32,864 bases of DNA. It comes from an uncultured Bacteroidota bacterium. GTDB lineage: Bacteria > Bacteroidota > Bacteroidia > Chitinophagales > Chitinophagaceae. The DNA lies in the NCBI GenBank assembly GCA_902826165.1, contig CADEDV010000003.1:117178-150041 (forward strand), read 5' to 3'. Position numbers and translations under genes: made by a program. This document shows positions 1 through 8,217 of this stretch, piece by piece; the first letter of the stretch is position 1, and every line of letters starts with the position of its first letter. Below the pieces are notes generated by a model, which was not told where the DNA came from, did not search any database, and was given only the letters and a program-made list of their open reading frames with translations.

Positions 1-234
1 ACAACAGGACTTCACTTTCATGATATCAAAAAATTATTGGCTTCATTTAATGCACTGATTGAACAGGGGCATTCAATTTTGGTGATCGAGCACAATACTG
101 ATGTCATCCGCAGTGCCGACTGGGTGATCGATCTTGGGCCTGAAGCAGGAGATGGCGGTGGTAATTTAGTATTTGCCGGAAAACCCGCAGATCTGAAAAA
201 GAATAAGGAAAGCCATACAGCGAAGTATCTCTGA
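1..234 (+). CDS. uvrA: Excinuclease ABC subunit A, C-terminal fragment (5' end outside window)
   Basis: The frame is open from base 1, so only the last 77 residues are present. UvrA is the ATP-dependent DNA-damage sensor of nucleotide excision repair and delivers UvrB to lesions in the cytoplasm. The visible part matches the end of the second ABC ATPase domain: a stretch reading VIEHNTDVIRSADWVIDLGP, in which the histidine of the H-loop (IEHN) is seen, followed by the glycine-rich EAGDGGG segment and the FAGKP turn typical of the UvrA C-terminus. The TGA stop at 232-234 directly abuts the stop codon of the convergent DUF4293 gene. The identification is strong, but nothing can be said about the missing zinc-finger and UvrB-binding regions. 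Confidence 0.95.
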   Translation, partial: TTGLHFHDIKKLLASFNALIEQGHSILVIEHNTDVIRSADWVIDLGPEAGDGGGNLVFAGKPADLKKNKESHTAKYL

Positions 235-651
235 TCAGCGCAATTTGTCTAAAGACTTTACCAGTTTTTCATCTTTCCGGATACCCCGGAAAGCCATGAA
301 ATAACTTATTAAAACTACAAAGGGTAAAATGCAGTAGAGGGCTAAGGTGGAATTTTCAAATTTTTGCATTTGCACGATGTAAACGGCAAGGATACCTACA
401 GACAAAATTATGCCTAACAGGCAAAGCTGAATTTGCAGTTTCCTGTCCTTGAACATAAAAATAGTTATAACAGACAGGATCACGGAAGCACCTGTCATGA
501 TCAGCAGGAAGAAATTACTGGCTGCATCAAGGTCTTCAGCCACGGATTGGGTATTGATCAGTTTTGTGCCGGTCAAAAAAGGGAATTGAAAACTTAATAT
601 GGCACAAAGGGTTGCTAAAAATAACCACAATGTTTGCTGGCGCTGTATCAT
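235..651 (-). CDS. DUF4293 family integral membrane protein
   Basis: This 138-residue protein begins MIQRQQTLWLFLA, the N-terminus typical of the Bacteroidota-restricted DUF4293 family, whose function is unknown. Four hydrophobic segments are visible, at about residues 8-26, 46-66, 73-93 and 103-120. A short polar loop after the first segment (TGTKLINTQSVAEDLDAA) would lie on one face of the membrane, and the tail is basic (RKDEKLVKSLDKLR). The gene converges on uvrA with no intergenic base: the palindrome TGATCA at 232-237 supplies both stop codons. Length and topology fit the family. The family call comes from remembered sequence character rather than a search. Confidence 0.8.
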   Translation of the reverse strand: MIQRQQTLWLFLATLCAILSFQFPFLTGTKLINTQSVAEDLDAASNFFLLIMTGASVILSVITIFMFKDRKLQIQLCLLGIILSVGILAVYIVQMQKFENSTLALYCILPFVVLISYFMAFRGIRKDEKLVKSLDKLR

Positions 652-716
652 GACATTGAATATTTACTGCTAAAATAGTGAATCCTGAATGTAATGCGTA
701 TGACCCTGCGGGACAT

Positions 717-749
717 AAAAAAACATCCGTTGCTGGCGGATGTCTTTTA
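717..749 (-). terminator. Rho-independent terminator after glyA
   Basis: A 7-bp perfect stem (ACATCCG at 723-729 with CGGATGT at 737-743) closes a 7-nt loop. Read on the minus strand it is followed by a run of T. It begins 18 nt beyond the glyA stop codon. A shorter T run on the other side means it could also act weakly in the plus direction. Confidence 0.8.
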
Positions 750-760
750 TTAAAACACTT

Positions 761-2038
761 TTAACCGAGTTCAGGATACAAAGGGAACTGTTTCATAAAT
801 TCTTTTACTTCTGCTTTTACTCCCGCTACTATCGTCTCATCATCTGCATTCATCAGCACTTTATCAATAAAGGCAACTACTGTTTCCATATCTGCTTCTT
901 TCATGCCTCTAGTCGTGATAGCCGGAACGCCGACCCGGATACCGGAAGTAACAAACGGGGATTTATCATCAAAAGGCACGGCATTTTTATTCAGGGTGAT
1001 ATGAGCTTTGTCCAGCGTTTCCTGGGCTTTTTTACCGGTGAGATTCTTATTGCGGAGATCGATCAGCATCAGGTGGTTGTCGGTGCCATCACTGATGAGG
1101 TTATAACCACGGCTTACAAAAGCCCTGGCCATTGCCTGTGCATTGCTAATGATCTGTTTGCCATATGCTTTGAAATCTTCGGACAGTATTTCACCAAATG
1201 CAACAGCTTTGGCAGCGATCACATGTTCTAATGGCCCGCCCTGCGTGCCGGGGAAGACGGCGAGATCCAATAACTGGCTCATCATCCTTGTATTTCCTTT
1301 GGGATCTTTAATGCCCCAGGGGTTTTCAAAATCATGACGCAGCATGATGATGCCGCCTCTTGGTCCCCGTAATGTTTTATGCGTAGTGGAAGAAACAATA
1401 TGACAATGATCAAACGGGTCATTCAATAAGCCCGAAGCGATCAGGCCGGCAGGATGTGCAATATCTGCAAACACAATGGCACCTATCTTATCGGCTACTT
1501 CACGGATGCGTTTATAATCCCAGTCGCGGCTATAAGCAGAAGCACCACAGATGATCATTTTCGGTTTTTCAGCCAGGGCAGTTTTTTCTAACTGGTCATA
1601 ATCAACAATACCATCTTTAGTAACGCCATAATGCAGGGCCTGGTAAGTTTTACCGCTGAAATTGGCCGGACTTCCATGCGTAAGATGCCCGCCCATGCTA
1701 AGATCAAGACCTAAGATTTTTTCACCGGGTTTCATGACGGCAAGAAAAACAGCTCCATTGGCCTGGGCACCACTGTGAGGTTGCACGTTGGCCCAGGTAG
1801 CATTGAATACTTTTTTTAATCGTTCAATGGCCAGCGTTTCGATCTCATCCACCACTTCACAACCGCCATAATAACGTTTGCCGGGATAACCTTCAGCATA
1901 TTTGTTGGTGGCTACTGTTCCCATGGCCTGCATCACCTGCAGCGAGGTAAAGTTTTCTGAAGCGATCAGTTCAATACCATGACGCTGACGGTCCAGTTCT
2001 TTGTTGAGGAGGTCAAATATTACCGTGTCTTTTTGCAT
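761..2038 (-). CDS. glyA: Serine hydroxymethyltransferase
   Basis: GlyA is a cytoplasmic PLP enzyme that interconverts serine and glycine while charging tetrahydrofolate with a one-carbon unit. The 425-residue product contains the N-terminal [10 protein letters not shown] motif, the HSGAQAN substrate/PLP segment, and [15 protein letters not shown], in which the lysine after TTH forms the Schiff base with PLP. The frame extends upstream to a GTG at 2131, but the first 31 residues of that longer version resemble no SHMT. The start is therefore placed at the ATG at 2038, giving [11 protein letters not shown] and the usual family length. The gene is monocistronic, with a hairpin terminator just downstream and a possible promoter element at 2148-2155. 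Confidence 0.97.
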   Translation of the reverse strand: MQKDTVIFDLLNKELDRQRHGIELIASENFTSLQVMQAMGTVATNKYAEGYPGKRYYGGCEVVDEIETLAIERLKKVFNATWANVQPHSGAQANGAVFLAVMKPGEKILGLDLSMGGHLTHGSPANFSGKTYQALHYGVTKDGIVDYDQLEKTALAEKPKMIICGASAYSRDWDYKRIREVADKIGAIVFADIAHPAGLIASGLLNDPFDHCHIVSSTTHKTLRGPRGGIIMLRHDFENPWGIKDPKGNTRMMSQLLDLAVFPGTQGGPLEHVIAAKAVAFGEILSEDFKAYGKQIISNAQAMARAFVSRGYNLISDGTDNHLMLIDLRNKNLTGKKAQETLDKAHITLNKNAVPFDDKSPFVTSGIRVGVPAITTRGMKEADMETVVAFIDKVLMNADDETIVAGVKAEVKEFMKQFPLYPELG

Positions 2039-2147
2039 ACGGGTTGTTGATATTTCGTTTAGCTGAATAGAATTACCGGACGATGAAGTGTGCGACGCAA
2101 CGAAGTAGATAGCAGTACTTGGGTTGGGCACCTTGTAAAATCTGCTG

Positions 2148-2155
2148 CAAAAGTA
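2148..2155 (-). promoter_or_regulatory. glyA: Possible -7 promoter element for glyA
   Basis: On the minus strand this reads TACTTTTG followed by C, a full match to the Bacteroidota -7 consensus TAnnTTTG. No TTG sits at the usual 19-21 nt upstream spacing, so the -33 half is unsupported. It would give a leader of about 100 nt before the chosen ATG. Confidence 0.35.
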
Positions 2156-2273
2156 AGTTAGCCGGGCATCGGGTGGGTGGCTTGTGCAAAGTTTTTGTTT
2201 ATTCTAAAATCGTTACTTTCGTTGGCTTTTAATTTATAAAAAAGGTTACCGCCCCCGGCGGTTGTTAGGTTCA

Positions 2274-3263
2274 ATGAAAGCGATCATACCAGTAGCGGGT
2301 GCAGGCACAAAGCTGCGTCCTCATAGTTATACGCAACCCAAGGCTTTAATTCCACTGGCAGGCAAGACTGTGCTCAGCATCATCATTGATCAGTTGCGGG
2401 AGGCGGGTATCAACGAATTCATCTTCATCGTAGGCTACCTGGGTGATAAGATCCAGGATCATGTTCGGAATAAATATCCTGACCTGAAGGCGCACTATGT
2501 GCACCAGGCTGACCGGCAGGGTGTTGGGCATGCCATCAGGCTGACCAAGAATATTGTGAACAATGATGAGGTGTTTGTGGTGCTGGGCGACAGCATCTGT
2601 GAATATGATGTAAAAGAAGTAGTAAACAGCCCTTTTTCCATGTTGGGTTTACGGAAAGTAGATGACCCCAGAGATTTTGGAGTAGCCGAGATCAATGAGG
2701 AAGGTATCATTGATCATGTGGTGGAGAAACCTCAGATCCCCAAATCGAACCTTGCCCTGGTTGGGGTATATAAGATCAAAGAAACCGAACAGATGTTTCA
2801 ATGCCTGGAAAATAATATCCGGCAAGGACTTCGCACCCATGGGGAATACAGCCTGACCGATGCATTGGATTGTATGATAAATCTCGGGGCAAAGTTCAGG
2901 TCATTCAAAGTTGAGAACTGGTTTGATTGCGGCCGGAAGGAAACGATGCTGGAATCAAATGCGATCCTCCTGAAAAAGTTTGCGCCTAAAACGGACCCTG
3001 AACGGTTTGAAAATACGGTGATCATTCACCCGGTGAGTATTGGTGATGGTTGCACTATCAAGAATTCAATCATCGGACCCAATGTGGCGGTTGGGGAGAA
3101 TACTACTATTGACTCTTCCATTATCAAGAACTCGATCATTGGCTCTTTTTCTGATCTGTTTGATATCGTACTGGACTCCTCCATCATCGGCAGTGATACG
3201 GACCTGAAGGGCGAAACAAGAACCCTTAATATTGGTGACAACACAAGTATCGACCTGGGATAA
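2274..3263 (+). CDS. Sugar-1-phosphate nucleotidyltransferase (RmlA/GlmU-like)
   Basis: The 330-residue protein has a nucleotidyltransferase domain over roughly residues 1-230. Its nucleotide-binding signature GAGTKLRPHSYTQPKALIPL has a lysine where most relatives carry arginine in GxGTRLRP. A conserved metal-site aspartate lies in VVLGDSI. The C-terminal ~90 residues are hexapeptide-like repeats (VSIGDGCTIKNSIIGPNVAV) forming a left-handed beta-helix, as in GlmU and glucose-1-phosphate adenylyl/thymidylyl transferases. It would activate a sugar-1-phosphate to an NDP-sugar in the cytoplasm, but the sugar and nucleotide cannot be read from the sequence. The start is the ATG at 2274 (MKAIIPVAGAG) rather than the in-frame TTG 12 nt upstream. 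The flavin oxidoreductase follows after 66 nt. Confidence 0.88.
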   Translation: MKAIIPVAGAGTKLRPHSYTQPKALIPLAGKTVLSIIIDQLREAGINEFIFIVGYLGDKIQDHVRNKYPDLKAHYVHQADRQGVGHAIRLTKNIVNNDEVFVVLGDSICEYDVKEVVNSPFSMLGLRKVDDPRDFGVAEINEEGIIDHVVEKPQIPKSNLALVGVYKIKETEQMFQCLENNIRQGLRTHGEYSLTDALDCMINLGAKFRSFKVENWFDCGRKETMLESNAILLKKFAPKTDPERFENTVIIHPVSIGDGCTIKNSIIGPNVAVGENTTIDSSIIKNSIIGSFSDLFDIVLDSSIIGSDTDLKGETRTLNIGDNTSIDLG

Positions 3264-3329
3264 AACCAGTCATTAGCCGGCAGTAGTGAGCCATGAATTA
3301 TCTTTATGCCCACTAACTAGTAATTCCTC

Positions 3330-4304
3330 ATGATTCCTGACTTACACCTCACGACTCCCTTCAACAATCGTATCACAAAACTTTTTGGTATTGATTACCC
3401 TATCATCCAGGCAGGCATGATCTGGGCCAGTGGCTGGCGCCTGGCCAGTGCTGTCAGTAATGCTGGGGGGCTGGGTATTATTGGAAGTGGCTCAATGTAT
3501 CCCGATGTATTACGGGAGCATATCCGGAAATGCAAAACAGCTACTAACCGGCCTTTTGCAGTCAATGTCCCATTGTTGTATCCCGATATTGATAAGCATA
3601 TACAGATCATACTGGAGGAGGGAGTGAAAATTGTTTTTACCTCTGCCGGTAACCCGAAAACATGGAGCAGCGTCTTAAAGGAAAAGGGTGTCACTGTGGT
3701 GCATGTGGTTAGTTCTTCCAAATTTGCAAAGAAGGCGGAAGAGGCAGGATGTGATGCGGTGGTGGCAGAAGGTTTTGAAGCAGGAGGACATAATGGTAGG
3801 GAAGAAACAACTACGATGGTATTGATACCGGCAGTGGTTGAAGCGGTGAAGATCCCGGTTATTGCTGCAGGCGGGATAGCAACGGGAATACAAATGCTGG
3901 CAGCGATGGTGATGGGTGCTGAAGGGGTACAAATGGGTAGTGCCTTCGTGGCCAGTGAAGAAGCGTCATCACATATAGAATTCAAAAAAGCGGTAGTGAA
4001 TACGGCGGAAGGCGACACGGCTTTAACGCTGAAGCAGCTCACTCCGGTGCGACTTATTAAGAATAAATTTTATCAGCAAGTGCAAGAAGCTGAAGCCAGT
4101 GGAGCAACTGCTGAGGAATTAAAAACGTTACTGGGAAGGGGGAGGGCTAAGAAGGGAATGTTTGAAGGAAACATGGAGGAAGGTGAACTGGAAATCGGAC
4201 AGGTGAGTGCATTACTGGATCGTATTTTACCTGCGGGAGAGATCGTAAAAAATGTATGGGAAGAATTTAATAAGGCCTTGCTGAATCCGGTTAAAATGCT
4301 TTAA
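3330..4304 (+). CDS. NAD(P)H-dependent flavin oxidoreductase, nitronate monooxygenase/FabK type
   Basis: A 324-residue TIM-barrel FMN protein of the 2-nitropropane dioxygenase/FabK superfamily. Family marks include the N-terminal YPIIQAGMIWASGWRLASAV with AGGLGIIGSG, the DAVVAEGFEAGGHNG segment at about residue 150, the phosphate-binding IPVIAAGGIATG, and GAEGVQMGSAFVASEE. Members oxidise alkyl nitronates or reduce enoyl-ACP. EAGGHNG resembles the nitronate monooxygenase/FabK motif with its active-site histidine, but the substrate cannot be fixed from sequence. It lies downstream of the nucleotidyltransferase on the same strand with no obvious terminator between them. No functional link is evident. 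Confidence 0.88.
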   Translation: MIPDLHLTTPFNNRITKLFGIDYPIIQAGMIWASGWRLASAVSNAGGLGIIGSGSMYPDVLREHIRKCKTATNRPFAVNVPLLYPDIDKHIQIILEEGVKIVFTSAGNPKTWSSVLKEKGVTVVHVVSSSKFAKKAEEAGCDAVVAEGFEAGGHNGREETTTMVLIPAVVEAVKIPVIAAGGIATGIQMLAAMVMGAEGVQMGSAFVASEEASSHIEFKKAVVNTAEGDTALTLKQLTPVRLIKNKFYQQVQEAEASGATAEELKTLLGRGRAKKGMFEGNMEEGELEIGQVSALLDRILPAGEIVKNVWEEFNKALLNPVKML

Positions 4305-4359
4305 TTTTAACCACGGAACATTTCGTATACCATTTAACCAACGATTAAACTATTTATTC

Positions 4360-4767
4360 ATGAAACCTAAAGTCATTCTTCTTGCAGTTGGCCTTTTGGG
4401 TTTTACAGCCGCTAAAGCAGGCAGTAGCGATCCGGGTGCAGGTACCTGTCATAAAGGGAAAAAAGATGATTTAAATGGCACGGTAACACATTCAGATTCT
4501 AAGAAACCACTGAAAGACGTTTCTGTAACGGCTTTTCTTGTATCCAAAAAAGAAAAAATTGTTTTGACCAATGAGGAGGGGGGCTTTGCATTTGATGAAT
4601 TAAAGCCGGGTACCTATAAATTTGTTTTTGAAAAAGCAGGCTTTAAAAAAGTAACGAAGGAAAAGATCGTAGTGAAGACAGATGAGGCATTCCAGTTAAA
4701 TATTGAAATGATAGAAAGTGGCAGTTACGACCTGATGCCTTCCCCATTTCACTTCTCCGACTTTTAA
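4360..4767 (+). CDS. Secreted carboxypeptidase-regulatory-like domain protein
   Basis: A 135-residue protein with an N-terminal signal peptide (MKPKVILLAVGLLGFTAAKA, predicted cut near residue 20). A single beta-sandwich domain follows, of the carboxypeptidase regulatory-like/CarboxypepD_reg type: NGTVTHSDSKKPLKDVSVTA, then TNEEGGFAFDELKPGTYKF and a closing strand rich in K and V. Such domains occur at the N-terminus of TonB-dependent receptors and as free periplasmic proteins. Here the domain stands alone, without a barrel. The C-terminus ends in phenylalanine (HFSDF), which is unlikely to mean outer-membrane insertion at this size. It converges on the coiled-coil gene across a shared terminator. 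The role is unknown. Confidence 0.75.
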   Translation: MKPKVILLAVGLLGFTAAKAGSSDPGAGTCHKGKKDDLNGTVTHSDSKKPLKDVSVTAFLVSKKEKIVLTNEEGGFAFDELKPGTYKFVFEKAGFKKVTKEKIVVKTDEAFQLNIEMIESGSYDLMPSPFHFSDF

Positions 4768-4784
4768 GAGTACAAGAAAAATAT

Positions 4785-4816
4785 AAAAAAGGGATGCAAT
4801 TGCATCCCTTTTGTTT
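4785..4816. terminator. Bidirectional terminator between convergent genes
   Basis: A perfect 18-bp palindrome, GGGATGCAATTGCATCCC (4791-4808), is flanked by A-rich sequence on the left and T-rich sequence on the right. It can therefore end transcripts arriving from either side. It lies 24 nt after the stop of the small secreted protein and 32 nt after the stop of the coiled-coil gene. Confidence 0.85.
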
Positions 4817-4839
4817 TTCATGGCTGGTTACGGCGGCAC

Positions 4840-5661
4840 TTAATCCATATCGATATCAAAATCATCCTCACTTTTCTCGATATTAAATTTCTTATGCTTT
4901 TCAAGGAAGCTGCGGTATTTATTATAAACAGCTGCATCAGTTTTCTTACCATTAATGGTTAATTCACCATCCTTGTGTTTGATGGTATAGGAGCCTTTTT
5001 TATCGATAAGCCCATCTTCATTCAGGCCATCTACAAATGTTTTATACTCTTTTATTTCTGCCTTAGCTTTTTCAATTTCCACTTTTGCTTTTCCCATCTC
5101 CACTTTCACATTCGCCATTTCTTTTTCGATCTCTGGTTTGATCTTTTGGAGCTCTTCGTGCATTTTCTTCATTTCTATCTCCATTTCTTTGAAGTCGATC
5201 TTTTTCACTTGTTCTATTTCGGCTTTGATCTTGTCGAAATCGATCTTTGCAATGGACTCCTGTACTTCTTTTTTGATCTTGTCGAAATCGACTTCTTTCA
5301 TAGCACTTTCGATCTCTGTTTTGATTTTGGCAAAATCTACCTCCCTCATGGCTTTTTCCACTTCCAGCCTGATCTTTTCGCCATCAATCTCTTTTAATGC
5401 TTTGGCTAATTCTTCATGAACATTCTTCATTTCCCTGTCCATGTCCACATTTTCCATTTCTGCCAGCACCTCATCAAGGTCACGGGCTTTTTTGTCAGTA
5501 TGGATTTTTTTCTTTTTGGGTGTTGTGTCGGTTGGATTGGCCTCTTGCTGGTAAGTACCGGTGGGGCTTTGTTTTCTGTCCCACGATACAAGTGCAACAA
5601 TCAGCCCAAGAGCCAGCACGGGAAGCCAGATGCGGCGGCTGGTTAAGGTTCCTGGTTTCAT
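4840..5661 (-). CDS. Membrane-anchored coiled-coil protein with 16-residue repeats
   Basis: A 273-residue protein of unknown function. Residues about 11-26 are a hydrophobic anchor after a basic start (TSRR), placing the rest in the periplasm. Residues 60-210 are almost entirely Lys/Glu-rich helix. Within it four to five units of about 16 residues start at I92, V108, V124, I140 and I155, with the core (V/I)DFxKIKxE(I/V). Continuous KAKVEIEKAKAEIKEYK helix follows. The last 60 residues form a separate small module (GSYTIKHKDGELTINGKKTD) ending in an acidic tail (DDFDIDMD). The start is the ATG at 5661, because the longer frame (from 5691) adds ten residues before an otherwise normal anchor. 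Terminators isolate it on both sides, so it appears monocistronic. Confidence 0.75.
   Translation of the reverse strand: MKPGTLTSRRIWLPVLALGLIVALVSWDRKQSPTGTYQQEANPTDTTPKKKKIHTDKKARDLDEVLAEMENVDMDREMKNVHEELAKALKEIDGEKIRLEVEKAMREVDFAKIKTEIESAMKEVDFDKIKKEVQESIAKIDFDKIKAEIEQVKKIDFKEMEIEMKKMHEELQKIKPEIEKEMANVKVEMGKAKVEIEKAKAEIKEYKTFVDGLNEDGLIDKKGSYTIKHKDGELTINGKKTDAAVYNKYRSFLEKHKKFNIEKSEDDFDIDMD
5152..5388 (-). repeat. Tandem 48-nt (16-residue) coding repeats
   Basis: This is the part of the coiled-coil gene encoding units beginning at residues 92, 108, 124, 140 and 155. At DNA level the best-preserved pair shares the plus-strand string TTTGATCTTGTCGAAATCGA at about 5224 and 5272, 48 nt apart. 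The outer units have diverged, while the (V/I)DFxKIK core is still legible. Confidence 0.75.
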
Positions 5662-5766
5662 ACAAGTTGTTTTAAGGTTAAAAAGAATCACGAAATACTT
5701 CGTATCAAATATACGATTGTATTCGTATTTGGTTGCATCCTTTTTATTTTGCAGGAAATTTTAACA

Positions 5767-5796
5767 AAAAAGCACCTGTGGGGCAGGTGCTTTTGT
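5767..5796. terminator. Terminator downstream of the ABC permease gene
   Basis: An 8-bp stem (AGCACCTG 5771-5778 with CAGGTGCT 5784-5791) closes a 5-nt loop and extends by A-T pairs on both sides. On the minus strand a T run follows it. It ends the ABC exporter transcript about 20 nt past the permease stop and separates it from the coiled-coil gene. Confidence 0.8.
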
Positions 5797-5813
5797 ATTG
5801 GAAGTTATCGGGA

Positions 5814-7091
5814 TCAGTTTTTCCGGAATGCCCATTTGATCAGTTCTTTCCAGGTTGGTTTTTTGCCATACATAAGGATACCTGTGCGGTATATTTTACC
5901 AGCAAACCAGGTGGTGAAAACGAAGCCGGCAATTAATAAAGCCATAGAAAGCCCCAGCTGCCACCAGGGAACAGTACCGGGTACGCCATAAGGTATCCTT
6001 GCCATCATCACAATTGGTGAACTGAAGGGGATAATGCTGCCCCATACTGCTATAGGTCCGGTAGGATCATTCATCGCCATTGACATCAAAGCGATCGAGA
6101 AAATAACAAGCATGGTTACCGGGAAGCTTAACGATTGCGCTTCTCTCATGTCTTCATTAACGGCGCTGCCGATAGCAGCATATAAGGAGGAATAGAAAAA
6201 GAAACCACCTAAGAAATAGAATACAAAGCAGAATAGAACAAGCGGAACGTTAATGCTGGAAAATACTTTTTGTACGCCACCTACCATACCACTTACGGAA
6301 TCACCGGCCCCGGATGCTTTGGTAACATTATAGACTATAAAAATAAAGGCGATCCAGAGAAAGAACTGCGTTAGTGCAACAAGGCCAATGCCCAGGATCT
6401 TACCCAGCATCAGTTGAAATGGTTTTACAGAAGAAACGATCACTTCCGCAATGCGATTGGTTTTTTCTTCCATCACCCCCATCATTACCTGGGATCCGTA
6501 GATCAATAAAATAAAATAAATAAGAAAGCCTGCCACATAGCCAATCGTTCCGGCGATTTTGGAATCGGCATTTTCATCGTTGATATTGACAGGTTTGATA
6601 GTTACCTGGCTTGATTCCAGCTGGTTGATGGTGCTGTCGCTGATACCGAGTTTTTCATTTTTGATCTCACCCCATATATTATTCAGCTTGGATTGCACTG
6701 GCATCGCTGTTTCCAATCCCAGTGTTTTGTCGGCCTGGAGCGGGATGTTTCTTAAGCCATTTTTCCAATCACCGATAGCTGGTATAACAACAAATGCATC
6801 AAAACTGGTCGCTCCGAGGTTTTCCTTCAGGCTATCCACTTTTATATTTGTCAGTACTAATACAGAGGAACTGTCTTTACCGTTCGCTCTTGCGATCCTT
6901 CCCGCATCAAAATAACCGGAAGAGTCAACAACGGCTACGGTTAAGTTTTTCTTTGATTTTTCTCCCAGGTACCCGATGCCGAAAATGAGACCCAGGTATA
7001 GGAGGGGGAATAAGAGTGTACTGATAATAAATGTTTTCTTTCTGACCTTCGTCAGGTATTCTCTTTTTATAATGAGCAGTATCTTGTTCAT
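5814..7091 (-). CDS. ABC-2 type exporter permease (NatB-like)
   Basis: A 425-residue inner-membrane permease of the ABC-2 family. The start MNKILLIIKREYLTKVRKKTF is the classic cytoplasmic amphipathic lead-in of NatB-type proteins. The first membrane span follows (FIISTLLFPLLYLGLIFGIGYL), then an extracytoplasmic domain of about 150 residues, then five or so spans in the C-terminal half. Within that half, GVMEEKTNRIAEVIVSSVKPFQLMLGK is the conserved EK-T-R-E/I-E-V coupling motif. It pairs with the ATPase gene 25 nt upstream on the same strand. The cargo is unknown. Relatives export sodium, lipids or antibiotics. Confidence 0.9.
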   Translation of the reverse strand: MNKILLIIKREYLTKVRKKTFIISTLLFPLLYLGLIFGIGYLGEKSKKNLTVAVVDSSGYFDAGRIARANGKDSSSVLVLTNIKVDSLKENLGATSFDAFVVIPAIGDWKNGLRNIPLQADKTLGLETAMPVQSKLNNIWGEIKNEKLGISDSTINQLESSQVTIKPVNINDENADSKIAGTIGYVAGFLIYFILLIYGSQVMMGVMEEKTNRIAEVIVSSVKPFQLMLGKILGIGLVALTQFFLWIAFIFIVYNVTKASGAGDSVSGMVGGVQKVFSSINVPLVLFCFVFYFLGGFFFYSSLYAAIGSAVNEDMREAQSLSFPVTMLVIFSIALMSMAMNDPTGPIAVWGSIIPFSSPIVMMARIPYGVPGTVPWWQLGLSMALLIAGFVFTTWFAGKIYRTGILMYGKKPTWKELIKWAFRKN

Positions 7092-7116
7092 TGGAATGAT
7101 TTTAATGGTGGTCAGA

Positions 7117-8052
7117 TCAGTTATTTACCTGTTGAAACTGGCGGGCTGTCGGAGTACCTTCCACCAGCTTGATGAAAATATCATTGAGCGAGGGCAGTAT
7201 TTCATTAAAAGAATGGATCTCACTTCCCTGTTGCAGCAGGTATTGCAGCACATCATTCGGCTTACTGCCTGCTTTGATTCGCACCACAAAGGCCTGCTCT
7301 TTATTACCCACTACTTCAAACGGGCTGTTACCGTTCAGTGAACCGGGCAACTGGTTAACACCAATGCTGAACAGATTTTCCTTAAAGTTTTGTTTTACTT
7401 CCTTTACTGTTCCGTCCAGTATCTTTTGCCCTTTGTTTACCAATACGATCTGGCTGCATATTTCTTCCACCTGCTCCATCCGGTGTGTACTGAAAATAAC
7501 AGTAGTGCCACTTTGTGCCAGCTTATATATTTCCTCTTTGATCAGGTTGCTGTTCACGGGGTCCAGTCCGCTAAATGGTTCGTCGAGGATAATCAGCTTT
7601 GGTTCATGTAAAACGGTAGTGACAAACTGTAACTTTTGCTGCATTCCTTTTGAAAGGTCTTCTACTTTTTTATTCCACCAGCTTTCCATTTCAAAACGGA
7701 TGAACCATTCCTTGATCTTTTTGGTAGCATCTGAACGGCCAAGGCCTTTTAACTGGGCGAGGTAGAGTGTTTGTTCGCCGATCTTCATTTTTTTATACAA
7801 CCCTCTTTCTTCGGGCATATAGCCGATCCTGCCAATATCATTTACGGGGTCAAATTTTTTACCATCAAAAATGATCTGGCCTTCATCCGGGTAAAAAATA
7901 CCGGTGATCATCCTGATCAGGGTGGTTTTCCCGGCACCATTCGGGCCTAATAATCCAAAGATGCTTCCCGGCTCGATTGATAAACTGATATCATCAACTG
8001 CCTTTTGAGTAGCAAAGTATTTTTTCAGGTTTTGTAGCTCCAGCAGCGGCAT
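7117..8052 (-). CDS. ABC exporter ATP-binding protein (NatA-like)
   Basis: A 311-residue ABC ATPase with all nucleotide-binding motifs: Walker A GPNGAGKT at residues 36-43, the signature LSKGMQQ at about 133-139, Walker B LIILDEP at about 153-159, and the switch histidine in FSTHRMEQ. The last ~80 residues form the C-terminal extension common to NatA-type exporters (DUF4162-like). The protein would energise the permease encoded 25 nt downstream in the cytoplasmic-side complex. The start ATG is supported by MPLLELQNLKKYF, the normal beginning of such ATPases, and a possible -7 element lies 20 nt upstream. Confidence 0.93.
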   Translation of the reverse strand: MPLLELQNLKKYFATQKAVDDISLSIEPGSIFGLLGPNGAGKTTLIRMITGIFYPDEGQIIFDGKKFDPVNDIGRIGYMPEERGLYKKMKIGEQTLYLAQLKGLGRSDATKKIKEWFIRFEMESWWNKKVEDLSKGMQQKLQFVTTVLHEPKLIILDEPFSGLDPVNSNLIKEEIYKLAQSGTTVIFSTHRMEQVEEICSQIVLVNKGQKILDGTVKEVKQNFKENLFSIGVNQLPGSLNGNSPFEVVGNKEQAFVVRIKAGSKPNDVLQYLLQQGSEIHSFNEILPSLNDIFIKLVEGTPTARQFQQVNN

Positions 8053-8071
8053 ATATAATGGTTTTGTCTGT

Positions 8072-8079
8072 CAAATATA
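8072..8079 (-). promoter_or_regulatory. Possible -7 promoter element for the ABC exporter operon
   Basis: On the minus strand this reads TATATTTG, an exact match to TAnnTTTG, about 20 nt before the ATPase start codon. No TTG is seen at the preferred -33 spacing, so the call is tentative. Confidence 0.35.
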
Positions 8080-8217
8080 GTTTAACCCGGTTTCATCGCC
8101 TTTTCATATCGGTGAAAAGCATGATTTGAGGCGTGAACTGCATCAGGTTAAATAATGATAAATCGTTTGCCCGGTTACGATTTTTATCCAACTTCGCAGT
8201 TCAATAGATAATAAAGT

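Noticed and set aside
2039-2131. 31-residue N-terminal extension of GlyA from a GTG start
   Set aside because: The extension shows no similarity to SHMT proteins and would give an unusually long N-terminus. The ATG at 2038 gives the normal start.
3395-4042. A long minus-strand frame within the flavin oxidoreductase gene
   Set aside because: It is a shadow of the real gene on the other strand: composition is Ala/Pro/Ser/Thr/Cys-biased, no domain is seen, and the forward frame carries complete family motifs.
6242-6258. A partial match to the LacI operator (GCGGAACGTTAATGCTGG-like)
   Set aside because: It lies inside the ABC permease coding sequence and lacks the flanking CCGG arms. It is probably chance.
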